A DNA stretch of 64,000 nt from Pollutimonas sp035515055 (GCA_035515055.1 DATJBV010000036.1:16339-80338), one strand, 5' to 3'. Shown: positions 15,485-24,887, numbered from the stretch's first letter. The notes: generated by a model from the sequence alone, not told the origin. Made by a program: numbers and translations.

Positions 15485-18021
15485 GGGGTGCCTGGGCTGA
15501 GGTCGGGCAGAGGCTCATGTTGACGCTCGCCTGACTGGAACTGTTGCCACACCTCCAGCGCGCGCAACCGTTGCCTGGCGACCGCCTCTATTTTGTCGCG
15601 CAACTCCGGATACCCCGCCAGCAAGGCGTCGAAGTCGCTTTCCAGCAGCATCAACAGGCGGCTGTAACCTAGCGATACCACCTTCGCCTCGAAGGGGGTG
15701 CCGGTAACTATGGCCATTTCACCAAACATCTCGCCGGTGCCCAGTTCCACTGTGGTCCGGTCCGGCAAGTGTATCGTTACCGCGCCCGAGGCGACGAAGT
15801 ACATGACGCCACTACGGCCCAACTGCATGCGGATTTCCTGATCGGGCACGGCCAGACGCGGCTTCAAGAGTTTGCCCATGGCGTTCATTGCCTCGGGCGA
15901 GAGGGCGGCAAACATGGGCACCCGCTGGATCAATTCGTTGGCGCCTATCGCAATGTCCAGCGCCGGACGATCATTGATGTGACTCCATCGATTGTCGATC
16001 TGCTTGATCAGGTCCGAGTACATTTCGCCGGTAATGAGCGATTGCGCCAGCATGTCGCGATAGCGCAGCCGCTCCCGCGCCCGGGCCATCCGGCCCAGAT
16101 ACGACTCCTGCAGCCATTGGGCAAAGACTGGGTATTGCAGATCCAGCGCATACAGCGAACTTTCCAGCAAGACGAGACGGCGGCGATGCGCCTGCACGAT
16201 GGATGCCGTGACTTCCGCGCCAAGCAACGGCGTTATTTCCTTTTCCGCAAACTTGATCAGGGCCTTGGCCACCGAACGCTTGCTCATGAGGTTGGCGAAC
16301 CGTTTGCCGATTTCGCGCACCAGCCAGCTTTGGAAGCCGAACAGGTAATGCAGGCGCAAGGCCAGCCGGAACGGCCTTGAGTAACGCAGGTCGGCGGCAA
16401 TGGCCGCTTCGAAGCCCGCCTGGCCGCCGCTGCGGACCGCATCGCTCAGGCGCTCGGCCCGCGCCAGGAGCGATTCGGCCGTGCGCCAGTCCACGACCTG
16501 GGCCTTCAAGGTATCGAAAAACATTTCTTCTTCACGTGCCGCCAACATGACCAGGCCCATGGCCACTTTCTGGTCGTGCGACATTTGATGAAGTTCGCCG
16601 CCGTCCACGCTGGTCTGGGCGGCATCGAACACGGCATGGACGCGTCCGAGGACGTCGGCGCCGATGTGTTCGTTCCGCGCGATTTCATCCGTCTTGTCGC
16701 GCAAGTCTTCCAGCGCCGCGACCAGCGCCTGGTTGCGCACTGTGCGATCGAACGGCGACAACTCGTTCAAGCCGAGCTTTCGTATGAGCGGGCGCAAGCT
16801 GATGCCATTGATAAACAGCGTCATCAAGACAAAACCCGTGGTTGCCACCGCAATGAATTGCCGGGCCTCGTAGGGAACATTGCTCTGCTCGGTGACGGCC
16901 AACGCAAGCGCCAGAGAGACAGCGCCGCGCAGCCCGCCCCACCACATGACAATACGGTAGGCGGGACTGACTTTCGTACCGAATCGCGTCAATCCCAGCA
17001 ACGGCAGTACGGCAAACACCATGAAGCCGCGCGCGACCAGCGTCACGGCGAACACCAATAACACCAACATGGCTTGTGTCCATGTCGTGTCCGCCAGCAT
17101 GCGGGGGATCAACATGGCGGCAAATACGAAGATCAGGGAATTCGCCCAGAAGCCGAATTGGGACCAGGAAGCCGACAGCTGTTCGAACGTGGTGGGCGAC
17201 AAGCGCGTCCGCCCCGTCGATCCGATCACCAGGCCCGCGATGACGGTCGCGACGACGCCCGACACCCCTACGTAGTGTTCCGCAATGTAGAAGGTGAGAT
17301 AAGCCAACGAAACCGTAAGCGTGATCTCCGCCGTGGGCCAGCCGCGCAGCCAGATGAACAGGCTGCTGGTCAGCCTGGCCATAAGGAATCCAACCACGCC
17401 GCCGCCGATGAAACTGACCAGGAAGCTGGAAAGCACCGTTCCCATGGACAGTTGCCGCCCCCCGTAAAGCACGGTCAGGAGCACGGTATACAGGGCGATC
17501 GAGGCGGCGTCGTTAAAGAGCGACTCCCCTTCGACCAGGGTGGTCAGCCGTTTGGGCGCCCCCACCTCGCGGAAGACCCCGACCACGGCAATCGGATCTG
17601 TCGTCGCCACAATGGCGCCAAGCATCAGGCATACGGCCAGGCCATAGCCCGATACCGCATTGATGGAAAAGCCGACAGCGGCGGTGCAGACCACGACCGC
17701 CACAATGGCCATCATCAGGATGGGGCCAACGTCGTCAAGCAGGCGGCGGACATTCAACGCCAGCGCTGTCTCGAACAAAAGGATGGGAAGAAAGACGAAA
17801 AGAAAGGTCTCTGACGACACTTCGAAGTTCTGGAGCGAATCCAGGAAGTCGCCCATCATCAGCGGAGCCCAGCTATGCACGTGAATGATCAGACCCAGCA
17901 ACATGCCGACCATGGCCAGCAGGACCGAATACGGCAGTCGCAGCCGCCCGGCGAGCGGCGACATGAACGAGACAAGCGCCAGCAAGCCGGCCAGTCCAAA
18001 AACCAGGTGTCCAATCTGCAT
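15481..18021 (-). CDS. CPA1-type Na+/H+ antiporter with C-terminal cyclic nucleotide-binding domain
   Basis: The protein has 846 residues. Residues 1-420 form a CPA1 exchanger with about 12 helices, the segment VEGESLFNDAASIALYTVLL and WWGGLRGAVSLALALAV. A cytosolic helical region of about 280 residues follows. A cNMP-binding/CRP-like domain at about 705-815 carries the expected glycine and acidic pattern (GTGEMFGEMAIVTG). Such proteins exchange Na+ (or K+) for H+ and may be gated by a nucleotide. The usual phosphate-binding Arg is not in its normal place (TGTPFEAKV), so ligand binding is uncertain. Convergent with the SCO gene. Confidence 0.88.
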   Translation of the reverse strand: MQIGHLVFGLAGLLALVSFMSPLAGRLRLPYSVLLAMVGMLLGLIIHVHSWAPLMMGDFLDSLQNFEVSSETFLFVFLPILLFETALALNVRRLLDDVGPILMMAIVAVVVCTAAVGFSINAVSGYGLAVCLMLGAIVATTDPIAVVGVFREVGAPKRLTTLVEGESLFNDAASIALYTVLLTVLYGGRQLSMGTVLSSFLVSFIGGGVVGFLMARLTSSLFIWLRGWPTAEITLTVSLAYLTFYIAEHYVGVSGVVATVIAGLVIGSTGRTRLSPTTFEQLSASWSQFGFWANSLIFVFAAMLIPRMLADTTWTQAMLVLLVFAVTLVARGFMVFAVLPLLGLTRFGTKVSPAYRIVMWWGGLRGAVSLALALAVTEQSNVPYEARQFIAVATTGFVLMTLFINGISLRPLIRKLGLNELSPFDRTVRNQALVAALEDLRDKTDEIARNEHIGADVLGRVHAVFDAAQTSVDGGELHQMSHDQKVAMGLVMLAAREEEMFFDTLKAQVVDWRTAESLLARAERLSDAVRSGGQAGFEAAIAADLRYSRPFRLALRLHYLFGFQSWLVREIGKRFANLMSKRSVAKALIKFAEKEITPLLGAEVTASIVQAHRRRLVLLESSLYALDLQYPVFAQWLQESYLGRMARARERLRYRDMLAQSLITGEMYSDLIKQIDNRWSHINDRPALDIAIGANELIQRVPMFAALSPEAMNAMGKLLKPRLAVPDQEIRMQLGRSGVMYFVASGAVTIHLPDRTTVELGTGEMFGEMAIVTGTPFEAKVVSLGYSRLLMLLESDFDALLAGYPELRDKIEAVARQRLRALEVWQQFQSGERQHEPLPDLSPGTP

Positions 18022-18355
18022 GCGCGCTTCCCGTATATGCTGTGCCGCTTCAATAGCGCAAATCGGTCATGCGCTATTCAAGAGAATCAGGATATCGCTT
18101 TTTTTATCCGTATTCGGCGATGGTGGCCATTTTTTTTCGAGCGGACGAAAAAAGGGACACCTGCTGGTGTCCCGTAAACATCCGCTTCAAAAGGGAGGGG
18201 AAGAGGAGAAGCCGAAGCGGACGATAGAGCAATGAGCCCGCGCATCGCATGCCAGAACGCATTGTCTATGTAGTGTTAGTGCATGACCCTGACGATAAGT
18301 TCGGTATTTCGGCTACGGAGATGTAAAACAATATGTCGGCCGTAAGGCGTAGAGG
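18022..18355. other. Gene-free 334-bp stretch between rpoH end and the antiporter start
   Basis: The part next to the antiporter (18022-18147) should hold its promoter; I see no clear -35/-10 pair. A terminator hairpin for the leftward rpoH transcript lies at 18148-18173. The remaining 180 bases up to the rpoH stop contain no ORF with coding character, tRNA or repeat that I can recognise; they would be a long 3' UTR of rpoH. Confidence 0.6.
18148..18173 (-). terminator. Rho-independent terminator downstream of rpoH
   Basis: Read leftward, GGGACACC-AGCA-GGTGTCCC is a perfect 8-bp stem with a 4-nt loop, followed directly by TTTTTT. It lies about 180 nt after the rpoH stop and before the promoter region of the antiporter gene. 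Confidence 0.85.
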
Positions 18356-19243
18356 CTATGCGCTTTGAAGCACGCCGCGAAGCTTCTTGAACGCCGCGGC
18401 CTCTATCTGGCGGATGCGTTCGGCCGAGACCCCGAACTCTTTGGCCAGGTCGTGCAGCGTGGCGCCGCCGTCGTCCTGCAGCCAACGCGCCTGGACGATG
18501 CGTTTTGAACGAGGGTCCAGCCCCTCGAGCGCATTTTCCAGCCCCGCGCCCTGCAAGGCAGCTTCGGCACGCCGTTCGAGTACGTAGGAAGGTTCTTCCC
18601 AGCCTTCGTCCGATAAATACGCGATCGGCGCGTAGCCATCTTCGTCGTCTCCCGGCAATTCCAACGCCATTTCACGCCCCGACATGCGAACTTCCATTTC
18701 GCTGACGTCTTCAGGGCGCACATTCAGTTCCCGCGCAATGCTGTCGACTTGGTCGGGATTCAAGGTTTGGCCATCGGGACGCATGCGCCGCAAGTTGAAG
18801 AACAGCTTGCGCTGTGCCTTCGTGGTGGCAACCTTGACCATGCGCCAATTGCGTACGATGTATTCGTGGATTTCAGCCTTGATCCAGTGCACGGCAAACG
18901 ACACCAGGCGCACACCGCGATCCGGGTCGAAGCGTTTTACCGCCTTCATCAGGCCTACATTGCCTTCCTGGATGAGATCCGCATGCGCCAACCCATAGCC
19001 CAGATACTGCCGCGCAATGGAAACAACCAGACGCAAGTGCGAAGTAATCAATTGACGGGCCGCGTCCAGATCTGATTGGTCCCGCAGGCGCTGACCCAGT
19101 GCGAGCTCTTGCTCGGGTGTCAGCATGGGCAGGCGATTGACGGCACTGATGTACGCCTCGATCGTGCCGAGCGCGCCCGGATTGGAGATAGCCATGGCCA
19201 ACTGGTTGTTGGTCAATGTCAGCGATTGATTGCTATGGGTCAT
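18356..19243 (-). CDS. rpoH: RNA polymerase heat-shock sigma factor (sigma-32)
   Basis: RpoH directs transcription of heat-shock genes. The 295-residue protein has region 1.2 (GTIEAYISAVNRLPMLTPEQ), region 2 with HLRLVVSIARQYLGYGLAHA and DLIQEGNVGLMKAVKRFDPD, and region 2.4 with VRLVSFAVHWIKAEIHEYIV. QRKLFFNLRRMR is the RpoH-box region, and region 4 has the helix-turn-helix DLAKEFGVSAERIRQIEAAA. It is monocistronic, with a terminator downstream. A perfect CIRCE element 38 bp before the start codon indicates control by the HrcA repressor. Confidence 0.97.
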   Translation of the reverse strand: MTHSNQSLTLTNNQLAMAISNPGALGTIEAYISAVNRLPMLTPEQELALGQRLRDQSDLDAARQLITSHLRLVVSIARQYLGYGLAHADLIQEGNVGLMKAVKRFDPDRGVRLVSFAVHWIKAEIHEYIVRNWRMVKVATTKAQRKLFFNLRRMRPDGQTLNPDQVDSIARELNVRPEDVSEMEVRMSGREMALELPGDDEDGYAPIAYLSDEGWEEPSYVLERRAEAALQGAGLENALEGLDPRSKRIVQARWLQDDGGATLHDLAKEFGVSAERIRQIEAAAFKKLRGVLQSA

Positions 19244-19281
19244 CGGATAAACGGTCCTCGTGGAAAGGGTAGTGTCTTATA

Positions 19282-19308
19282 TTAGCACTCAGTTGCCTGG
19301 AGTGCTAA
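19282..19308. promoter_or_regulatory. CIRCE element (HrcA operator) upstream of rpoH
   Basis: TTAGCACTC, a 9-bp spacer and GAGTGCTAA match the CIRCE consensus without a mismatch. It stands 38 bp before the rpoH start codon, inside the expected leader or core promoter, a typical position for HrcA repression. hrcA is not in the window. Confidence 0.93.
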
Positions 19309-19509
19309 TCCGCCAGGGAAAAACCGTACAGATGCCGATAAGAACGCTAAATCAGGTGGAAGTTCACTGTTTTTCATGCATTCCGACTGTTTTTGCACGA
19401 TTATGGGCAAGTACCGCGCCCGGAAACGCTTATCCCCGTTTACTATGCGTGTTGATAAAAAAACCAGACGCCGCCCACATTGCGTCCGCGCCTCAACTCC
19501 GGAGAGTCC

Positions 19510-20658
19510 ATGTTGCCTAAAATCCTTGCCGCCACCGCCGCCCTTCTTGCCGTCCTGAGCGTTCCCGCCACACAGGCGCAGGTAAAGATAGGCGTCGTCA
19601 CATCGGCCACCGGACCCACCGCCATGGTCGGGATCCCGCAAAAGAATACCGTTCCGCTGCTGCCCGCCACCATAGGCGATTTGACGGTCGAGTACATATC
19701 CATGGACGACACCAGCGATCCGACGCAGACCGTCACCATCTTCAAGAAGCTTCTTTCCGAACAAAAAGTAGACGCCTTCATTGGACCGACCGGTTCACCC
19801 AATGCAATGGCCGTCATTCAGTTCGTGGCCGAAAGCGGCACGCCCATGCTTTCGCCGGTGGGTACGGCGTCTGTCATCCTGCCTATGACTCCCCAAAAGA
19901 AATGGGTGTTCAAGCCAACCCAAAATGACGACCTGATCGCTACGGCACTGGTGGGCCACATGGTGCAATCCGGCGTAAAGACCGCTGGCTTCATTGGCTT
20001 CAACGACGCCTATGGCGAGAACTGGCTCCGCGTTTTCACCGAGCTTGCCAAGAAAAACGGTATCAAATTGGTGGCCACCGAACGCTATCAACGTTCGGAT
20101 AGCTCCGTGACCGGCCAGGCACTTAAGATTTTGGCCGCGAAACCCGATATCGTGCTTGTTGCCGGCACCGGCACGGCCGCGGTGCTGCCACAGGCAACGC
20201 TCGTCAAGCAAGGCTACAAAGGCCAGTTCTATCAAACCCACGGCGCCGCCCTGCCCGCATTCCTGAAGTTGGGCGGCAAAGACGTCGAGAATACGGTGCT
20301 GGCCGCCAGTCTTATGCTGGTATTGCCTGAAATCGCCGATAGCAACCCGTCCAAGGCCATCGCGCAAGACTATATCGAACGCTATACCAAGCTGCACGGC
20401 AGCGCGCCGGCCACGTTCGGTGCGAACGTGTACGATGCCGGCCTGCTGCTGGAACGAGCCATCCCGATCGCCGCAAGCGTTGCCGCTCCCGGCACGCCGG
20501 AGTTCCGCAGCGCGCTGCGCGATGCCCTGGAGCAGACAAAAGAACTGGTCGGCACACAAGGCGTTTACAACATGACTGCGGACGATCACAGCGGTTTCGA
20601 TAACCGCGGGCGCGAACTAATCACCATCAAGAACGGGGAATGGCGCCTGGTCAAGTAG
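19510..20658 (+). CDS. Periplasmic binding protein of branched-chain amino acid-type ABC transporter
   Basis: The protein has 382 residues, with a signal peptide (MLPKILAATAALLAVLSVPA, cleavage after TQAQ) and then VKIGVVTSATGPTAMVGIPQ, the start of the Peripla_BP_6 fold. Two-lobed receptors of this class bind amino acids, amides or aromatic acids; the ligand is unknown. The ATG at 19510 has GGAGAG just before it, so the start ten codons upstream is not used here. No permease or ATPase genes are next to it, so it is either an orphan or works with a distant transporter. Divergent from rpoH, convergent with the formaldehyde pair. Confidence 0.88.
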   Translation: MLPKILAATAALLAVLSVPATQAQVKIGVVTSATGPTAMVGIPQKNTVPLLPATIGDLTVEYISMDDTSDPTQTVTIFKKLLSEQKVDAFIGPTGSPNAMAVIQFVAESGTPMLSPVGTASVILPMTPQKKWVFKPTQNDDLIATALVGHMVQSGVKTAGFIGFNDAYGENWLRVFTELAKKNGIKLVATERYQRSDSSVTGQALKILAAKPDIVLVAGTGTAAVLPQATLVKQGYKGQFYQTHGAALPAFLKLGGKDVENTVLAASLMLVLPEIADSNPSKAIAQDYIERYTKLHGSAPATFGANVYDAGLLLERAIPIAASVAAPGTPEFRSALRDALEQTKELVGTQGVYNMTADDHSGFDNRGRELITIKNGEWRLVK

Positions 20659-20670
20659 GCGCCATTCATT

Positions 20671-21531
20671 TCATATTAATGCAAGCTGCTCCGCATGAAA
20701 GGCCATGTGGTCCTGCATGAAGCTGGAAATGAAATAATACCCGTGGTCGTAGCCTTCATGGCGGCGCAAGGTAAGCGGCTGGCCCGCCTGCCGGCAGGCC
20801 GCCTCGAAGGCCTCGGGGTATAGCTGTTCCCGCAGAAAACCGTCCGCCAGACCCTGGTCGATCAGTATCGCCGGCATAAAGGGCCGCTGCCCTTGCTCCA
20901 TCAACAAAGTGGCGTCGTAGCCCGCCCAAGCCGCCCGGTCGCTGCCCAGATAGGCGGTAAATGCCTTCTCGCCCCATGGGCAGCGCGACGGCGCGGCAAT
21001 CGGCGCAAATGCGGATACCGACCGAAAGCGATCCGGATGGCGCTGTGCCAGGACCAGGGCGCCATGACCGCCCATGGAGTGTCCGAATACGCCCACACGG
21101 GCGGCATCGCCGGGCAAGACGCTCGTTACCAAGCCGCGCAATTCGTCCGCCACGTAAGTTTCCATACGATAGTGCGTACTCCAGGGCGGCTGCGTCGCAT
21201 CGAGATAAAAACCGGCGCCGGTTCCCAAGTCCCAATCGGCCTCTTCGCCCGGCACTCCGGCGCCGCGCGGGCTGGTGTCCGGCGCCACCAGCATAAGGCC
21301 GTGACGGGCCGCCCAGCGCTGCGCGCCCGCCTTGATCATGAAGGTCTCTTCCGTGCAGGTGAGCCCCGCCAGGAAAAACACGACCGGCACGCTTGCTTCA
21401 AGGGCTTGTGCCGGGACGAATACTGAAAATCGCATGGGCAGGCCGATCGCGCGCGAGTCGTGGCGGTAGAAACGCTGCATGCCGTCGAAGCAGCGGTGCT
21501 CGCTGATCAATTCCAGATGTGGCCCCGCCAT
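20671..21531 (-). CDS. fghA: S-formylglutathione hydrolase
   Basis: This enzyme splits S-formylglutathione into formate and glutathione, the second step of glutathione-dependent formaldehyde detoxification. The 286-residue alpha/beta hydrolase of the esterase D family has the nucleophile in FGHSMGGHGALVLA. FLAGLTCTEETFMIKAGAQ comes near residue 55, and the C-terminal HEGYDHGYYFISSFM holds the catalytic His. The start overlaps the stop of the dehydrogenase gene by 1 nt (TAATG). Confidence 0.94.
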   Translation of the reverse strand: MAGPHLELISEHRCFDGMQRFYRHDSRAIGLPMRFSVFVPAQALEASVPVVFFLAGLTCTEETFMIKAGAQRWAARHGLMLVAPDTSPRGAGVPGEEADWDLGTGAGFYLDATQPPWSTHYRMETYVADELRGLVTSVLPGDAARVGVFGHSMGGHGALVLAQRHPDRFRSVSAFAPIAAPSRCPWGEKAFTAYLGSDRAAWAGYDATLLMEQGQRPFMPAILIDQGLADGFLREQLYPEAFEAACRQAGQPLTLRRHEGYDHGYYFISSFMQDHMAFHAEQLALI

Positions 21532-22637
21532 TAGTACACCACGACCGAACGGATGGACTCCCCACGTTTCATCAGGTCGAAACCGTCGTTGATTTGCTCG
21601 AGGCCCAGCTTGTGCGTGATCAAGTCGTCAATATTGATTTTTCCATCCATATACCAATCCACGATCTTCGGCACGTCCGTGCGTCCGCGCGCACCCCCGA
21701 ATGCCGACCCCTTCCATTCCCGGCCTGTGACCAGTTGGAATGGCCGGGTCGAGATTTCCGCGCCCGCTTCGGCGACGCCGATAATGATCGACTGGCCCCA
21801 GCCCCTGTGGCAGCATTCGAGCGCCTGGCGCATGACCTTGGTATTGCCTATGCATTCGAAGGAATAATCGGCCCCGCCATCGGTAAGCTGAATGATATGG
21901 TCGACGACATTCTCTACCTCGTTGGGATTGATGAAATCCGTCATGCCGAACTTGCGGGCCATGGCTTCGCGCTCGGGGTTGAGGTCGACGCCGATGATCT
22001 TGTCGGCACCCACCATTTTGGCGCCCTGTATGACATTAAGCCCGATGCCGCCCAGGCCGAACACAACGACATTGGCTCCCGCTTCGACCTTGGCGGTGAA
22101 CAGGACGGCCCCAAGGCCGGTGGTAACGCCGCAGCCGATGTAGCAGACCTTGTCGAATGGCGCGTCCTTGCGGATTTTTGCCAGGGCAATTTCAGGGACA
22201 ACGATATGATTGGCGAAGGTGGACGTGCCCATGTAGTGATGCACAGGCCGACCGCCAATGGTGAAGCGCGAAGTGCCGTCCGGCATCAATCCCTTGCCCT
22301 GGGTGGCCCGTATGGCCGTGCATAGATTGGTTTTTCGGGAAAGGCACGACTTGCACTGCCGGCACTCCGGCGTGTACAGGGGTATGACGTGGTCGCCCGC
22401 CGAGAGCGATGTGACGCCCGGCCCGGTTTCCAGCACGATACCCGCGCCTTCGTGACCCAGGATGGAAGGAAAAATCCCTTCCGGGTCGGCGCCCGAAAGC
22501 GTGTAGTAGTCGGTGTGGCAGATACCGGTTGCCTTGATCTCGACCAGCACTTCGCCGGCCTTGGGGCCCGCCAGCTCCACATCTTCTATGGTGAGAGGCG
22601 CACCCGCCTTCCAGGCAACCGCCGCGATTGTCTTCAT
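21531..22637 (-). CDS. adhC: S-(hydroxymethyl)glutathione dehydrogenase / class III alcohol dehydrogenase
   Basis: This zinc enzyme oxidises the glutathione-formaldehyde adduct with NAD+. The 368-residue protein carries the catalytic zinc ligands in TGICHTDYYTLSG and ILGHEGAGIV, and the structural zinc cysteines in TPECRQCKSCLSRKTNLC. It has a GLGGIGLNVIQGAK Rossmann loop and a class III substrate region with the segment FGGARGRTDVPKIVDWYM. It is the first gene of a two-gene operon with fghA (also named frmA/flhA in other species). Confidence 0.96.
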   Translation of the reverse strand: MKTIAAVAWKAGAPLTIEDVELAGPKAGEVLVEIKATGICHTDYYTLSGADPEGIFPSILGHEGAGIVLETGPGVTSLSAGDHVIPLYTPECRQCKSCLSRKTNLCTAIRATQGKGLMPDGTSRFTIGGRPVHHYMGTSTFANHIVVPEIALAKIRKDAPFDKVCYIGCGVTTGLGAVLFTAKVEAGANVVVFGLGGIGLNVIQGAKMVGADKIIGVDLNPEREAMARKFGMTDFINPNEVENVVDHIIQLTDGGADYSFECIGNTKVMRQALECCHRGWGQSIIIGVAEAGAEISTRPFQLVTGREWKGSAFGGARGRTDVPKIVDWYMDGKINIDDLITHKLGLEQINDGFDLMKRGESIRSVVVY

Positions 22638-22751
22638 ACCGAACTCCAGATAACAGGATAAACATGGCAGCGCGCCCGGCCCGCGGCGCGCCTCGATGGT
22701 TCAATGTTAAACCAGCGGGGCCGGTTGCTGTCCCCGGCGCGGCTTACCCGG

Positions 22752-23981
22752 CTAGTATTCGGACGATTTACCGGTAAGCGCCACGCCCACGCGCAGCATG
22801 TAATAGGCCAAGGTATCGGTCCATCGGCCGATGAACGTGCGGCCCTCTAGCTGTTGCCGTGTGACACGCCGGGCGTCCTTGTGCATTTCGGTCTCAAGGG
22901 CGGACTTGAGTTCCGCAGCAAAACCGGCGTCCTGGATATAAACATTGGCCTCGCGCGCCAGAAGCAGGCTGAACGGATCCAGGTTGGACGAACCGACCAT
23001 GGCGTTGTCGTCCATCACCGCTACCTTAGCATGCAGGTAGCTTGCCATGTATTCATGGATTTCAACGCCGTCGTCGAGCAGCTTGCCGTACATATAACGG
23101 CACGCCCGGTATTGCATAGGGTATTCGGATCGGCCTTGCAGCAGCAGCCTTACCCGAACGCCTCGGCGTGCGGCACGCTTGATCGCCCTGCGCAGGCGGC
23201 GGCCGGGAAAGAAGTAGGCGTTGGCCACCAGGACATCGTGCTCGGCCCGCGCGATGGCATGCAGATAAACGTCTTCGATCGTCTGGCGGAATCGCAGGTT
23301 ATCGCGCAGCAGCAGGGCCGCGCGCATTCCCGGCTGAAAAATGGGTCCGGGCCGGCTCTGGAGCTGCTGGCGCCTGGCGATCCATTGGGTCAGGCGGCGA
23401 TAAAACGCCGCCCAGTCGTCACGTCGACGCCATGCCATGCGCAGCCATAAGGCGCGCTGCGTACGGGCCACACCGCCCACGATCGGACCTTGCAGCCTGA
23501 CCGCAAAGTCGAAGCGGGGACGCAAACCCTCGCCATCGTCGGGCACGTCTTCATAGTCGTCCAGGATATTGATGCCGCCCACGAATGCAATGGCATCGTC
23601 AATGACGGCGACCTTGCGATGCAGGCGACGCAGTCGGCGCAAATCGAAGGCCATGTGGCGCAGCCCTGTGGGCTCGGGTCGGTAGACGCGATACTGGGCG
23701 CCCATCGCCGCCAGCCGGCGGCCAATGTCGACCGCATGCTTATTGCTGCCGAAACCATCGATGACGACCCGGACTTTTACGCCTCGTTCGCAGGCTTGCC
23801 GAAGATGGTCAAGCACGAGCAAACCGGTCTTGTCGAGGTTGAAGATATAGGTTTCCAGGTGCACACTGCGCCCGGCATCGCGAATGGCCGCACACAGCGC
23901 CGGGAAGAACTCCTCGCCATTATGCAGAAGGTCTATCTGGTTGCCTTCGTGCCAGTCGAAGGTGAGGGCTTTGCGCGCCAT
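22752..23981 (-). CDS. clsB: Phospholipase D-type cardiolipin synthase (ClsB-like)
   Basis: The protein has 409 residues, the length of ClsB rather than the longer membrane-anchored ClsA. It has two HKD motifs: HRKVAVIDDAIAFVGGINI and HAKVAVMDDNAMVGSSNLDP. The N-terminus (WHEGNQIDLLHNGEEFFPAL) is the usual ClsB opening. The enzyme makes cardiolipin from phosphatidylglycerol and another phospholipid. In many bacteria it is paired with a YbhP-type EEP protein; here an alpha/beta hydrolase gene lies between them, all on the same strand with gaps of 8-17 nt. Confidence 0.88.
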   Translation of the reverse strand: MARKALTFDWHEGNQIDLLHNGEEFFPALCAAIRDAGRSVHLETYIFNLDKTGLLVLDHLRQACERGVKVRVVIDGFGSNKHAVDIGRRLAAMGAQYRVYRPEPTGLRHMAFDLRRLRRLHRKVAVIDDAIAFVGGINILDDYEDVPDDGEGLRPRFDFAVRLQGPIVGGVARTQRALWLRMAWRRRDDWAAFYRRLTQWIARRQQLQSRPGPIFQPGMRAALLLRDNLRFRQTIEDVYLHAIARAEHDVLVANAYFFPGRRLRRAIKRAARRGVRVRLLLQGRSEYPMQYRACRYMYGKLLDDGVEIHEYMASYLHAKVAVMDDNAMVGSSNLDPFSLLLAREANVYIQDAGFAAELKSALETEMHKDARRVTRQQLEGRTFIGRWTDTLAYYMLRVGVALTGKSSEY

Positions 23982-23997
23982 GGCCGGTCCCTTGCCG

Positions 23998-24879
23998 TCA
24001 GTCGTCCGCGATAGCCAGCCCCATAAGGCCGGCTATCGCCCGGCTCAAGGGCGAATTCGAGTCCTGCAAGGTCAGCAAGATACTGAAGTGGTTGGCATGT
24101 GCGACTTCAAGCGACTGCGCGGCGAAGCCATTGCGCGTCCAGGCCGCGGCATAGTCGGTGCTTTGCCGCTTGAATTCGGCCGTTTCCTCCGCCCCCCAGG
24201 CGACCAGCAGCGGACAATTTTCCACAGGCAGCCGGAACTGGGGACTGAGAGCCGCCGCCGAATCGGCATTGAGCCCGGCCCAGGCATTGATATGCGTATG
24301 AACGAGTGGCCGCAGATCAAACAAGCCGCTGATGACGCTCGCGCTATGAATGACATTGGCTGGTATCCGGCAGTCATCTTGCCAGCCGGGAGCCAGCAAC
24401 ATACCGGCCAGGTGGCCCCCAGCCGAACTTCCGCTGACATGCAGCCGCGCAGGATCGCCATGGTATTGCGCGGCATGGTGAAATATCCAGGCAAGGGCCC
24501 GGCGGCACTGCCCGACAATGACATCCAGCGTTACGCCCGGCGCCAAGGAATAGTTCACTGCCACCACGGTGGCTCCGGTCGCATGCAATGCGGGCGCCAT
24601 GAAGCTGGAGTCGTCCTTCGAAAGCGCGCGCCAGTAGCCGCCATGCAGATAGACATACACAGGCGAATTGGCCGTTGCGGCGGGGAAGATATCCAGCGTC
24701 TCGTCCGGATGTGCACCATAGGGCACCGCCACGCTGACGTTCAAGGCCTGCCGCGCCCGAGCGCTTGCGTCGGCATATTCCCGCAGGTAGTCAAGGCAAT
24801 TGGAGACCGACGCGCGCGCGTTGTACTGGCGGTCCAGCTCGTCCGGATCGTAGCCCATGGGATTGCAGGGTCTATCCAT
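23998..24879 (-). CDS. Alpha/beta hydrolase (kynurenine formamidase-like esterase)
   Basis: This is a 293-residue hydrolase. VYLHGGYWRALSKDDSSFM is the HGGxW oxyanion motif of arylformamidase-like esterases, HVSGSSAGGHLAGML holds the nucleophile Ser, and the C-terminal VAHANHFSIL supplies the His. It could hydrolyse N-formylkynurenine or another ester or amide; no other kynurenine genes are nearby. The ATG at 24879 lies 8 nt after the stop of the EEP gene; a second Met seven codons on is possible. The open frame reaches much further up, inside the EEP gene, but without likeness to the family. Confidence 0.8.
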   Translation of the reverse strand: MDRPCNPMGYDPDELDRQYNARASVSNCLDYLREYADASARARQALNVSVAVPYGAHPDETLDIFPAATANSPVYVYLHGGYWRALSKDDSSFMAPALHATGATVVAVNYSLAPGVTLDVIVGQCRRALAWIFHHAAQYHGDPARLHVSGSSAGGHLAGMLLAPGWQDDCRIPANVIHSASVISGLFDLRPLVHTHINAWAGLNADSAAALSPQFRLPVENCPLLVAWGAEETAEFKRQSTDYAAAWTRNGFAAQSLEVAHANHFSILLTLQDSNSPLSRAIAGLMGLAIADD

Positions 24880-24887
24880 ACCGGCGC

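Noticed and set aside
18276..18485. 69-codon minus-strand frame across the end of rpoH
   Set aside because: Arg-rich out-of-frame reading of rpoH region 4; no ribosome binding site.
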